From NCBI GenBank assembly GCA_947623455.1, contig OX392536.1:11589282-11653281 (forward strand): a DNA stretch of 64,000 nucleotides, written 5' to 3'. Below, in pieces: positions 1-12,700 of this stretch; position 1 is the first letter of the stretch, and each line of letters opens with the position of its first letter. The translations under genes and the position numbers were made by a program. The notes under the pieces were generated by a model. It saw only the letters and a list, made by a program, of their open reading frames with translations, was not told the origin of the DNA and made no database searches. This DNA comes from Mimachlamys varia (lineage: Eukaryota; Mollusca; Bivalvia; Pectinida; Pectinidae).

Positions 1-2041
1 CTGGAGCGATACAGGTAAGTCAAACCTACATCAGGTGTCTGGTCCAGGTAAAAACAATTTGTCAATTATAGATAAAAACTTACGTGTACTTGTTACTACT
101 TTAATATACAATATTTCTTTATTTGAAAAATTATTGAAAATGTCTTTTTTGAGTGTATGAAAAGAAGTTATTATACTACATTAATGAAACACAGTCAGGG
201 ATTGGTTTAGAGCTGTCAGTTGCAGGGAGACTAAATTTTGTGTCTCCCTCGCGGGCACCATGTCCAATTTTAGGTCGTTCAATAATAACAACCAAAACCA
301 CGAATATTTAACAAAGATTTCATGTTATACCTACAGTTAAGCAATTATCATTTCTTTTCTCCCATTTCTCCCAAGGATGGCCATGCCACAAAAAAAATAT
401 GTCTCCATGAATTCAAATTCAGTGTTTATCTATCTATCTATCGTTGTAGTATTCAGTCGATCCAGGTGAGTGGGGAGGCGTTTGATCTGAAGGTGCTGGA
501 GAGGAAGTTTATTCGGTGTTCTATACGTGTTCTCATTGCTCACTTAAAGAGAATCATCACCAAGAAACTCAACATTCCTACAGGAGTGGAGGTAAGCTAA
601 AATTGTGGAGAGGGGGGGGGGGGAGGGGGCATCATGGTGCCCATGTCTGTCCTGTCCAAAGTCAATGGAAGCGAGGGTTTTCATTCTGAAGTGTTGTTAT
701 CTCCCTTGTTTGCCTTATCATGGCTACTTCGGAAAGTGTTTTTAGCTTCTCTGATCTGTTTAAGTGTGTTTATAAGTCAGGGTATAAACTTGATGATCTG
801 TTTCAATGTTTCAGGTGGAGATGATGTGTGACAACGATGAACTGTTAGATGAAATGTCTATGAAACAAGTAAACCTGGTGTACTGGAGTCCTCGGGTATG
901 TATTGTACTTATAAGTAAACAAGTAAACCTGGTGTACTGGAGTCCCCGGGTATGTATTGTACTTATAAGTAAACAAGTAAACCTGGTGTACTGGAGTCCC
1001 CGGGTATGTATTGTACTTATAAGTAAACAAGTAAACCTGGTGTACTGGAGTCCTCGGGTATGTATTGTACTTATAAGTAAACAAGTAAACCTGGTGTACT
1101 GGAGTCCTCGGGTATGTATTGTACTTTTAAGATATCCTCATTTGGGATGTTACTGAACTCACTGCAATTTCTAGCTCTTTTAACATATCATTACCATATT
1201 AAACATATCATTACCATATTTAACATACCATTACCATATTAAACATATCATTACCATATTTAACATATCATTACCATATTTAACATATCATTACCATATT
1301 TAACATATCATTACCATATTAAACATATCATTACCATATTTAACATATCATTACCATATTTAACATATCATTACCATATTTATTTGTTCCAAGAAGATTT
1401 CCTTATTTTCTTAAATCACTCCATGAAGCATAGGACGATTTTTTGTAAGTTTTTAAATTCAGTTTTTGTATCATCAAGATGTTTTTGCATCCAATTTTCT
1501 TGAGACTTGGTTACAAGGTAAAATGCCTAGAGGGCTCGGCCAAGTTTGATTAACCATTTTTGGCAGACTTAATTTGGCAGAGTTATGGCCGAAATGAAAA
1601 ATGTCATTTTATGACATTTTCGTGTAATATTGGCAACAAATTTCCGTTTTTCTTGAAACTTGGTAATAAGATTGAATGCCTAAAGGGGTCGACCAAGTTC
1701 ATTTGCCACTTTTGGTGGACATTATTTGGCGGAGTTATGGCCCCTTGCTTTAACATTTCTGTGCAATCACAGCAACACATATTTCCGATTTCTGTATATA
1801 AGCTTCAGTTTCTGATAAATTTTCAAGCAATACGTCTTGTGCCAACAGCATGAATATTACATGTTTCAACCTACTCTCAAAATGTTTTACCTATAATATG
1901 ATTACCCATTGTGAAAGTGGGGAATATTAATTCTAGTTTTTGACATAATGACATGGATGTTGTGATGATTGGATGCAGATCATGTTTACATTGCAGGGCT
2001 CACCAATGATCTTGTATTATCGTCTGAGAGAACCCGGGTGA
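1..2041 (+). CDS. PCGF1-like: PCGF1-like Polycomb group RING finger protein, C-terminal exons (5' part outside window)
   Basis: Four exons splice in one frame: 1-14 (donor GTAAGT at 15), 450-591 (acceptor TTGTAG, donor GTAAGC), 815-895 (acceptor TTTCAG, donor GTATGT) and 1997-2041 (acceptor TTGCAG, stop TGA 2039-2041). Phases agree throughout: phase 2 after the first exon, phase 0 after the others. The product is a RAWUL domain (ubiquitin-like fold of PCGF and RING1 proteins), with the blocks KFIRCSIRVLIAHLKR, DNDELLDEMSMKQVNLVYW and SPMILYYRLREPG. The MxMKQ block and the final LYY pattern fit PCGF1 better than PCGF3/5 or BMI1/MEL18. In PRC1.1, PCGF1 RAWUL binds BCOR/BCORL1; that role here is by homology. 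The RING half should lie upstream of base 1. The donor of exon 815-895 is tandemly duplicated, so the exact exon end is uncertain. Confidence 0.85.
863..1132 (+). repeat. 54-bp minisatellite duplicating an exon 3' end plus its 5' splice site (5 copies)
   Basis: Units start at 863, 917, 971, 1025 and 1079, each 54 bp and nearly identical (C/T differences in the CCTCGG/CCCCGG segment). The first unit begins inside the PCGF1-like exon at codon AAA of MKQ and includes its last 11 codons, the GTATGT donor and the start of the intron. Copies 2-5 repeat all of this, giving candidate donors after 895, 949, 1003, 1057 and 1111. The unit is 18 codons long without a stop, so splicing from any donor preserves the frame and adds 0 to 4 inserts of 18 residues. 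The frame closes at 1154-1156 if no donor is used. Confidence 0.9.
1181..1380. repeat. 20-bp minisatellite (10 copies)
   Basis: Ten head-to-tail units of exactly 20 bp, consensus TAACATATCATTACCATATT, with a T/A variant at the first base and one ATACC variant. It lies in the last intron of the PCGF1-like gene, about 50 bp after the splice-donor array. No coding content. Confidence 0.93.
1500..1800 (+). repeat. dispersed repeat, copy 1 (internally duplicated)
   Basis: Two diverged internal copies of about 170 bp share the order: CTTG(A)AACTTGGTAA, AATGCCTA, a GTCGACCAAGTT-like block, TTTGGCGGAGTTATGGCC. The reverse complement of the same unit recurs at 50455-50830 (GGGGTCATAACTCCGCCAAATAACAT). 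It lies within the last intron of the PCGF1-like gene. Unclassified; this type of sequence is familiar to me from molluscan intergenic DNA, which is recollection rather than a search. Confidence 0.65.
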
Positions 2042-3185
2042 GAAGCTCCACAAGACTTTAACTGGAGGAGTTATTTCCCCTTATACTGAAATATTTTTCA
2101 ACCAAGAAAAAAATGCTGTGAAATAAACAAATGTTTTATATGATTTTTAGTTAGGTTTAAAGAATTTTACTAGAAACTAAATTAACATTATATTTAAGTA
2201 TCTTTAAAAGATATGTTTAAACATAAGTTTACCTTCATTGCAAACATAAACATCATGATCATCTATAACAATTAAATATACTTATGTAAGTGCCAAATTA
2301 TAAAGTCTGCATTGTTGTTTTTTTTTTTTTTTAATTTGCCGAAAATTTTGTAAAGAACTCCAAGTACTGAAATAACTAGATGCAAATCTTTCTAAATGAA
2401 TAAAGGGTTAATTTTCAAACCAGATATATGAAAGCACAATTAATCCCTAGGCCTGTACTGGACCAAATAAGTGCCTCTTCTTTCATAAGCACCTCCCATT
2501 TCTTTAGATTTCTGACTTAAGGGGAAAACATTCAGGCAGTGTTTTTATAAACTTTTGAATGTTTTGTAAATTTTCTGTCTTACCTAGTTAGTTCACCCAA
2601 GCTGAAGTTCAAAGATTTTAGTTTTAAATTTGATCTGCCTACAATTAAAGGTTACTTGACTCGTAAACAGTATCTGAATCTACACAGCAAAAATAGTTGA
2701 CAGAAATTTTGCTCATTTTTAGAGGATGAGAAATGTGCAGATGCTGTTAATTGTTGAATTATAAAACATGTATTTACGACTGTTTTTAGGGCTATGATAT
2801 CGTTAAAGATGGATAAACTTTTATGTAGATGAAGAACATCACTGTACCCAAAACAGGACACTTTCTATCTAGATAAATATCAGTGCTCTTTATATCATAA
2901 TATCAGTGGCAAAAGTGCTTTTTCTTAATTTGAGTTGATATTTCCTGTGATTTGTTCTTTAAATAGAATGTATAATAATATCAGAGTGACAAAGGCTCTT
3001 GAAACCAGTGTATTTTTGTAAATATTTGCTCAATATCAACAGAAAAGTTTACTCAACAGAAAAGTTTGCATAATTAAAATAGTTTAGAGTCGAGACTTGA
3101 TCTCCTAGTAGTGTATCATTTTTAACGTTAATCAGAAAAGTTTTTGTTCTTACCAGCCAATAAAGCTTGTATACATTTAAATTTT
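2042..3185 (+). other. putative 3' UTR of the PCGF1-like gene
   Basis: AT-rich sequence after the TGA stop with no further coding match. Two canonical poly(A) signals could end the transcript: AATAAA at 2122-2127 (about 80 bases after the stop) and AATAAA at 3159-3164. The sequence alone cannot choose between them. Confidence 0.35.
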
Positions 3186-4384
3186 CATAAACATATTATC
3201 AAATGAAAACTGTGTATATAAATGTACTTCTTTGCATTGCACAACAGTTTCTGGGGCCTTTTTCCAACAAGTACTGTCCCCATTTGGGTACAGTGAAGTT
3301 CATATTTTAGCTTATATCTGCGGCATGTATATACAACGTATATACCAGTATATTGTTACCTTGGAATCAATGTTTGATCTTAGTCTGTACATTTTGTATA
3401 TTTGTATTGTAGATATTTGATTTTGTAAAGACAACAGTATATTTTTATACCCTGTCCACTGTCTGTGTACGTATCTGTTTATCATTCTTGTACATACTTA
3501 TATATGGTATTCAGAAAAGTTACTGTAAATTTTTATTGTTATATTTGTTTAATTATTGAATATTTCATAAAAGTATAGAAATCATTCAAATAGAATATAT
3601 CAGTCCTGATGTCGGTCTTCGATATTTATTGTCCACTGATCACTTGTCGTGTCCGACTGTTGTATGAACCTCCTACAGCCTAGAGTAAAGCAACTCTTTA
3701 TGATATTATTTTTTGCGCACTCAGATATTAGCGCATAACGAAATTTCCAACGATAATCGCAATGATGAATTGGGACACTCCAATACTTGCTGTAGAAACC
3801 TATATACAGAAAGTGTAAATGGCAATCATGATTTAGCAGAATGCCTCCATTGTGAATACCCTATAATAAGATCGCTGCTGAAATATGTATTTGCCACATG
3901 GAAAATATTTGTTTCAATGTTATTAAGATTATAAATTGGGCATACTGCCCAGCGTTACCTGCCTTTGTTTTTCCAATGTCTCGTTGTTTTAAACTTCTTT
4001 CTAATTCTTGCATTTAGAATGTTCTTTTGTCTGTTATTTAACTATTTATTGTCAAGATGTTTAGATAATTTTACTAATTTTCTTTGTTAAAGAAAATGAC
4101 AAACTGCCAATGATCAACCTGTTTCTGATCCTAGGTTTATAAATGATTACAACTGTTGCTCCATCAATTTGTTAGCTGTCAGCATTTTTCAGTTGTAAGG
4201 ATTTTCCATTATCAATCATGCCTTGCAAAGTATTGTTACATTGGATTTTTCCATTTTATCCTTGCATATACATATCCAGAAAATGTCCGATATATGGGGT
4301 CATTAATTCTGATTAAACCACTAACTTTATCAGATTTTTGGGAAAAGTGGCTTAAAAATCACTTCTACTTTAATGGTTCTACCA

Positions 4385-4925
4385 TCAGGGACATACTGTA
4401 TATATACTTCTCTCATATCTCGCCACGTTGGATAGAGTTTGCCCATGTAAGTAAGCTATGTACGAAAAATCTATCTTACATAGCATATCACGCGACATGA
4501 CGTCAGAATGGCTCAACAATAACGTGACAACACGAATACGGTAAACTCTGATGCCGAAAAGAGAAAACGACGGTGTAATGAAATTAAAACCTTTCACAAA
4601 AATTTAACCATAAACACCAGAAAGGTGATATTAATTTTTTCTGCGCAAACTATGTTTGCAAATATAGGGCATGCTTAATCTCGCTGTCTAATTTGTTTTT
4701 GACAAAAAATATCAAGGAAAAAATTGAAATTTTCAAAATGGTAGCTAGTCAAAACATATTTTCATGGTCTTTGTGCATATCCGGGTAGTTGATATGAGAG
4801 AAAAAGACTCTTTCATGACCAAAGGTGTAAGATAGGGAAATTCAACCCTCAGGTTTTACCAAATTTGAAAGCCCTCAGGTGGAATTTCCCTATCTTATAT
4901 TACTGGTCATGAAAGAGTCTTATAA
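4385..4925 (-). repeat. dispersed repeat, copy 1, with internal long hairpin
   Basis: Its reverse complement matches about 25265-25620 over several blocks: CTCTTTTCGGCATCAG, then CGTATTCGTG, a CAGCGAGATTAAGCAT block and GGTCATGAAAGAGT. This copy also contains an inverted pair, AGACTCTTTCATGACC at about 4806 and GGTCATGAAAGAGTCT at about 4904, with matching GGGAAATTC/GAATTTCCC further inside, so a hairpin of about 115 bp can form. Probably a non-autonomous DNA transposon remnant; class unknown. Confidence 0.65.
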
Positions 4926-5198
4926 GAATGTTCATGTATTTCTAGTGTATAACCTGGTATACCTATAAATCACCCGTCTTGGATTGCAATCGCAATCCCA
5001 AGTATTTGAACTGATGCTTTGTTTCTGACACTATCGGCATCCTCATAAACATTTGCTTAGTCAATATTTAATTTCTCCAGTATTCTTTCAGTGAAAATTA
5101 TAAGTTTTAGACTATTTAGGGGAATCGTTTGATATTCCTAGTAATGATTAAGAAACGAAAAATTGTGATCATCAGTGCCGTTAATATACTCCCTGTAT

Positions 5199-5590
5199 TT
5201 AAAGGCCCAATATATGTAACTTTCAGCAAAACTTGAAGCGAAAATCAATCCCAATACCTTTTTATATTATAAATTTAGTAAAGATTAACCGATATCAACA
5301 ATATTCAAGATGAATTCTTACGCTGTTACCGGTATATCAGCAGTTGAAACTCGGTATTTGTAAACACGCGTCCATTTTGAACTGTCTTCTAACTTCGGTT
5401 TGTTGTTGAAGTTGGCCCCACCTGAATTATTTTCACTTCTTTGGATTTTTCTGTCAAGAGTTTCTGGTTAGTTACCGCTCAGGCTTACTTCGTTTCAGGC
5501 TTATTTGTGCATGGTTATCAACTCGAGTTTTTTTCAGAAATTTTCAGAATCACAAAAATTTTCCTGAAGTTACGTATATTGGGCCTTTAA
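5199..5590. mobile_element. MITE with TTAA target duplication, copy A
   Basis: Body 5203-5586 (384 bp) begins AGGCCCAATATATGTAACTT and ends with the inverted form AAGTTACGTATATTGGGCCT, flanked by TTAA at 5199-5202 and 5587-5590. A second diverged copy sits at 10641-11024. TTAA duplication is typical of the piggyBac superfamily, so a piggyBac-derived MITE is the best guess; no transposase is present. Confidence 0.8.
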
Positions 5591-8539
5591 AGCTGTTCCA
5601 GAATTAACCAGAGGGGCAGGAGACCCCAACACCCATCAAACATTGAAGGTGATTTGGTGTAAGAAGTGGAAGTCAGATCTGGTTTTAACACTACTCTAAT
5701 GTACCTATGATATATAAATGCAGGTGCTTCCCACCTCCCACAAACGATTAATTATGGAAAATCCCTACTTAAGGGGATTGAATCCCTTGGTAAAGTGCTT
5801 TTGTGAAATAAAAAAATAAGAACAAATGTACTTCCATGTGAAACTGTTTACAAAATGAGTTTGTGGGTAAACGGCTCAAGTAAAAGAATATTGCTTAACA
5901 GACTGGAACTCTTCTTCATTGGAGGCATTTTTGAATTACTGGGACTTGATGCCTTAAACAATAATTTGTTTGTTAGATCAGTCTGTTATATCTGTACTGG
6001 TGGTGTGAATTACAGGTTACCCAGCTCTGAAGACCTAGATTGTAAATCAGGACCTTATTTATTGTTTTGTATTGTTATGTTTTGTAAATCATTAATTCAT
6101 ATTTGTTAATTATGGTGTAGCCATCGTTTATCATAAAAGATTTCTAAAAGATTGATTTGTTTGTTTTTGTTAAAGCGATGAATTTGGATGATGAGTGTTT
6201 TGAGTCTAATGTAGTACAATAACTGGAGATGAATCTGTGGTGGGCACCAAAAGTGAAACCATAAAGGGGGACAACTCTATCTTCAAACTTATACTTATAA
6301 GAGTTGCGGCCTATAAAGGGAGGTAACTCATTACCCTTTAATCGTTGTAGGTAGCCATGTTAGACATGTAACCTACAAGCCAACTTACATGATTAAATAA
6401 TTGGAGAACTTATAAATTACAATCTGTTGATATCTATTGCAAATTATTTGCGATGAAAAACTAGAAGATTCTTTTCATTGTGATAACTGGAGATTTGTTT
6501 TCAGTGCAGTTTGTATAATTGGTTTAAACCAAACTGAACTCTAATTCACTTATTATTAGAGGAAGTACTTGCTGCTTGATTAATGTAAAGTGCATACCTG
6601 AACAAGTTCTCCTTATAACGGGGGCTATTACAGACGTCCTCAAAGCTGATCCCATAGTCATAGTTAATGATGCCTGGACAGAGTCACCAATGCCATATCA
6701 TACTGCATAAAAAGTTTACCCTATACTGGCACACCAACACATCAGGAGGGACCCACTTTTGGTATCTGACCCCAAGTTTATAGCAGATGTAAAATCTTGT
6801 TCGAAGCCAACCAACTTTGCTTCATAATGTCATAACAAAATGTTTACCAGATATTAAAGAAGTGTAAATTTGACCTTGACAGTTGATCCAATGACCTTGA
6901 GGTTTGGCCAGTTGACAACATTTTTGATTCTGACCAATTTTGTTTAACAATGACATAGCAAAATGTGATGCAGTTGAGAGATGTAAAATTTGACCTTGGA
7001 TATCATGACCTTGAGGAAATGATACAAAATATGAGCTTGAACTTTGATCCAAGGTTACATGTAATTAGACACAGTGAGGGACTGATGGCATCACCTTGGG
7101 GTATACCTTTGAATGGTGAAGGTCACTCACCTAATGACTGCACATCGTCTATGGGCGATGCAGATATAATGCATGTTTCATCAAAATATCTTTAACGGTT
7201 CAAAAGTTATCACATGAACAAGAATATTATTGGGAAAATGTTTTTGACAGGGTAGAGTGACAATTTGGCAGTGCACTACGTATCCATTGGCTTTTTTGTG
7301 ATGCGAGTATACATGTACAATGTACTTCAGTTAAGAAGTTATGGCCAAGCCAAAAATCATGTCTCTTAGCCTTTTGGTATTTCTCATTTCTGAAGAAGTT
7401 GTTTGAACGTTTTGACATATTTGACCCCTGCAGTTTGTCAAAGTAATTTGTATTTGTAAACTTTGTTCAGAAGCTACCAGTCAAACATCATGTCTCCAAG
7501 AATTGAGATTTCTGAAGAAATTGTTTAAAAGATATTTCACCCCTGTGACCATGAATATCAGTCAAGTTCATTTTAATTGCAAATTATTTTCAGTTCCTTC
7601 TAAGAAACTTTCCAGTGAGATACCATGACTCCAGGCTGATCCTCTTGTTTCCTGGCTTTTCAAGTATTTCTATCCTCGATATCCAGATGTTATGATCACC
7701 TACGCTCTTTCCACCCCTGGTACCATCCTTGATATTTAGATGTTACGATCACCTACGCCCTCTACACCCCTGGTACCATCCTCGATATCTAGATGTTACG
7801 ATCACCAACCCTCTCTCCACCCCTGGAATATGTCATAACAAAACTGAAAGCTCTGTGTGCGTCACTTGTTGACGATCGAGGCAAGGTTCGACACTGTGAT
7901 GTACATCAGAAGAATTTTGTCTTCACATAACGGTTAAAATTGACAGGCTTTGAATTTGGTTGCGGTTCCTTTGTACTCTTTAAAGGACAGGCGTGCAGCC
8001 TAGCGACTGGTCAGATTTTTTTTCTACCTGAGCATGCCTTCAGTTTTGCCATGACATTTTCAAGGGGTGGAGAGAGCATAGGTGATCATAACCCCTGGAT
8101 ATATAGGATGATGTATTTCATGACCAGAAGACATGGAGGTTTTGACATATTTGACCCCTGTGATCTTAAAAGTAAATCAATATAATTTTTATTTTGGATC
8201 CTTCTAAAGGAAGCTGCCAGCCTGATATTATTATTATTCATCAGAAATCACTCGAAGATTTGGATATATTTTGACCCTTATGACTTTGAAAGGTCAAAGG
8301 GATTTTTTTCACACATTTTGTTGAACTTTATCCAATATGCAAGCCAAATATCATGAGTCTACATCTTTTTTTTCTTTGGAAGAAGTTTTTTTAAAGAAAA
8401 TGTTGACGGATGTTAGATGATGGAAGCTGCACATAACTTAGCTCACTTGGCTTTAGAAATATAATGAGATATATATCCATGGTATTTTTTTTTTCACTGA
8501 AGTAAAGAAATTGAAACAAACATTGTCAATGACATAATA

Positions 8540-9745
8540 CACAAATTTCAAACCAATCACAATTCACAGTACTGTTTATTACTGTTTACATATCATCTGC
8601 ATGGTAAATTCATAATTTGTGTTAACAGGCTGTATCAAACTTAATAATGTGCAAAAAAAATCATAAGAATCAAACAGTGTCAGCTGATATATATGGATCA
8701 TGTTTGTTACACATTGGGATCCTGTTCAGACAGTCATACTTATCTTTCAATTATTTTTTATAAATATGGAAAAAAAATCACAAATCACCAAGCTAGTGAC
8801 ATGTGATACAATCTTAGTGTCTGTCTTTTGTTATTTTTTTGTTTTTTATGCTAATTCTGCTTTTGTATCAATTTGTTTTGATGAATGGATTGGTCAACTG
8901 ATGTAAATAAGATCCTAAAACAATGTATACACATAGAAGATATCCCTTGTTGTCCACCATTACAGACAGGACACACAGTAATACCAGGTACATATATATA
9001 TATATCATAGAGGAAACAAACTTCTTTTTGTCCAAAGACATTCCACAGATTAACACAAGAATAACTTCTAAAATCATGTATAACAGCTGTGTTTAAAGAA
9101 TTAAAGAATAAAATAACAAATTTCTAGGTTCAGCATTCTGACACCGTTAACTATTACAGCCGGTCACCAGTAGACCATGGGTTAGGATTCTACAGTCGTT
9201 TAACACTAACAGATCTACAGCATCAACGTACACTAGTCTATATGTAGGCCTGCATATCACAAGCCTGTCCCACACCAGTTAATGGTCCATTATTTCATTC
9301 TATCATAGACAAATTTAAATATTATAGGCGTGCATCAAACAGAACTGGTCCCACTCAAATTAAAGGGAAATATTTGCAGGAGTGTTGGCAACTGAACTGT
9401 TTTGGTATAATTCAGCAGGTACAGTGTGGTGTATTGCTGGCGTGCTGACTGATAATGACAGATCAGTGATTCCACTGAGATAATATGCTGTTTTAGACTC
9501 TTTAAACATCTGATGTAGAGGACTGCAGATGTCCGATGTTTACTCTCTGAAGAAAGAACAGAGATTGGATACGTATGATGTTTAACTTTCCACAGAGATA
9601 ATGGAGAACTCCATACATTTGATTTTTACTTTATGAAGATAGAGGTGAAAACTTCAGACGTTCCATGTTTAATTTCTCCGGGAAGAACAGCACACTTATG
9701 ATTTCAGCACAAAACAGGGTTTGGTAAAGTAAAGCACTTTTATCA
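8540..9745 (-). other. putative 3' UTR of the PCGF3-like gene
   Basis: Downstream (minus strand) of the TGA at 9746-9748, with no coding match. Minus-strand poly(A) signal candidates are ATTAAA at 9668-9673, about 75 bases after the stop, and AATAAA at 8575-8580, about 1.2 kb after it. A TA dinucleotide run lies near 8995-9005. Extent is inferred. Confidence 0.3.
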
Positions 9746-12700
9746 TCAAAAGTCCAAAGTTTTCTGTCGATAATGAAGCAGTAATGGACCATCCTGTAAA
9801 AAAATAAAAAAAAATTTACAAACAGAGATTATGTGAATAATAAGAGGCCCCGCTTGGCCTGCTTAAACAGATACTTTGTGTACAACACAAGGCCATGGAG
9901 TCTGTGTTGGCAGTTACTATGTGTACAACTGAGTCTGCATCACTCGTCCCACATTGCACTATCCAAAGATTTTGCTCAACTTCAAACTTATTTCAGATGA
10001 TGATAATATATACAGTTGAACCTTGTTATCTCGAACTGATTTAACTTGAAGACCCCACTTAACTTCGTCAGAATTCTTTAGTATTTCAAATAGGGTTAGG
10101 GTTATCAGCTGATGTGTTAACATGTTCATATTATACATTTCTTAATTAGAAACACTAATTCATGCCAACATCAGGCCAACACATCAGCTAATAAATAGAA
10201 CAAATAGAAATTTGTGTACAAAAATAAGTTACAAACTTGTATCAATGAATTACTTGATTATATTCGATGACCCTCTTCCAAATTTTGTGCTCCAACTTTG
10301 ATTAATAATCAAATTCAGAACAAAAACAATTTTGAACGAAACCTCATTTCATTGTCAGAATAGCTTCGAAAAGCACCAGGTGTTAGTAACTTGATAAACA
10401 AATACAGTATAGTGACCTACCTTCACCCTCCATCTTGTGACTGCCACAAACTTAAGAGTATGGTGTTTGCCTAGTAGTTCGTCATTGCACAAAATTTCAA
10501 TCTGAAGGAAAAACAACTTTGTTGAGTGTGTGAGTTACTTTAAAGAACCAATCAACAGATCAGTGAAGTAAAAGGACGAAGGTAAAACATTGTCTCCTTC
10601 TCTGTGCTAAATTAGGGCACAGTTTGCTAGATAAAGTTACTTAAAAGGACCAATATCCGTATCTTTCGGCAAAACTTGAAGCGAAACTCAAGCCTAATAA
10701 CTTTTTATATTTATAGACTTAAGTAAAGATTAACTGATATTAGCAGTATTCAAGATGAATTCTTACGCGGTTACCGGTACAGCAGCAGTTGAAACTCAGT
10801 ATTTGTAAACACCCGTTCATTTTGAACTTCCGCTTGTTGTTGAAGTGGGCCCCACCTCAATTATTTTCAATTCTTTGAATTTTTCTGTCAAGAGTTTCTT
10901 GTTAGTTACCGATCGGGTTTACTTTGTTTTAGGCTTATTTTTGCATGGTTGTCAACTGGATTTTGTTTCAGAATTTTTCAGAATCACGAAAAATTACCTG
11001 AAGTTACGTATATTGGGCCTTTAAAATATAAACACAAGTAGAAAATATAAAATGCAATGTTTTTTGTTATAGTTCTGCAATGATATCATAAATGTCTTTT
11101 CTACTTTCATGATATCTGCTAATACAACTAATAATGTAAGCCAATGGCTAACAAACATGCCCCCCCCCACCCCCAACGCTCCCCATCCTTTGCAAATACA
11201 TGTATGAAGGGTAATCGTATACATATCTAATCTTAGTCCCTAACATTCCTGTGTAGTATCATTGAAATTGGTTCACTGGTTTTAGGAGGAGTTGTCCTGA
11301 TAAAGTTCTCCACAATAATCTAGGTATTGTGGCTTGGTTTCCATGGCAATCAAAATTTCTGCAGAAAAATGTGGAAGGACAAATGGAGGTACACAACGCA
11401 AAACTATAGTCCACTTTGGTTTCCAGTTGGGGACTTATAAAGAGCAATGATTTGAGTCAAAGGTAGAATATGAGTGGAAGGTGGTACAGGCAAAAATTCT
11501 TCATGTCAATTCATGTCAAATTGAGGTCACTTTCATGTGAAATATTACAGATCAAATTGACCTGAAAAGAGCAAAAAGGTCAATTTTTTACCTGAAACTG
11601 ACCTGAGTTTAACCTGAAATTGAGGTCAATTTTACCTGTCAAATTTTTGTTATGTCAAATTTACTGACATTCCGCCTGTGTATGGGGGAGGGTGGTATGT
11701 GTGAGGGGATGGTAGTTTTCGAGCCGAGTTGGTATTGGAAGTGAGAGAGTCAGACTAACATTGGTATACTTTGTTTGATCACTACAGACTTACATTGGTA
11801 TACTTTGTTTGATCACTATACAGCTTCAGAGCTACAAACTTACATTGGTATACTTTGTTTGATCACTACAGACTTACATTGGTATACTTTGTTTGATCAC
11901 TTCAGACTTACATTGGTATACTTTGTTTGATCACTACAGACTTACATTGGTATACTTTGTTTGATCACTACAGACTTACATTGGTATACTTTGTTTGATC
12001 ACTATACAGCTTCAGAGCTACAAACTTCTTTAGGTGACTGACAGTGGCTTGTGACGAGATTCGTAAGAATTTCCTTTTTAAGTTTTTCATAGTTCCTTGA
12101 CACTCTAAGCACACATTAAGCTGTTCATCATTACGATGGAAGTCCTTGTTCTCCTCCTTTACTGCCACAGCGTTCTCTGTATGGTTATCATTCACATCGT
12201 CTAATTCTGTATGTAGAAAACAAACAACCCTCATGTATCAGTTCTAACATTACTCCTACGTCAAAATACTTTCAAATAGACTGGTTTTTTTTTCATTCTT
12301 TTTGCATAATTCATTTTAAATGATTCTTGTATAGATTTAATTTTCGCTCTTAAAAGAAATTTTGATTACAGAGATATTTTTATTTATTCAGATGGAGAAA
12401 TATTTGCTACTCGTGTATTTATATTTTTGTATATTTAATTGACAGTACGATTCAATTTACCTGGTTTAATTCCTTGTGCGGCATGCTTTCTGTAGAATTC
12501 TTGCTGGCGTCTTAATTCCTCTGAAAACAACAAGATGGGGATTTTTGTCCAAATTCTTCATCAGTTTTACCTAAAGCTATGGTATCTAGCTAGAAAGCAT
12601 TATTCTATACTGTCAGAATACAGCCATGTTACAGGTGCATGTAGAGACAAAAAACATTGACAGATTATGCCTCCCCTTTAACGGTTTATAACTAATTACA

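Larger units (their letters stand above)
3186..8540. other. convergent intergenic region, no gene seen
   Basis: No coding family was recognised. Contents: a hairpin-bearing dispersed repeat (4385-4925), a TTAA-flanked MITE (5199-5590), diverged TGACCTTGA-rich repetitive sequence (about 6860-7130 and 7270-8420), and three tandem 53-bp copies at about 7670-7835 (GATATC(C/T)AGATGTTA(T/C)GATCACC type). The rest is AT-rich and featureless. Confidence 0.5.
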
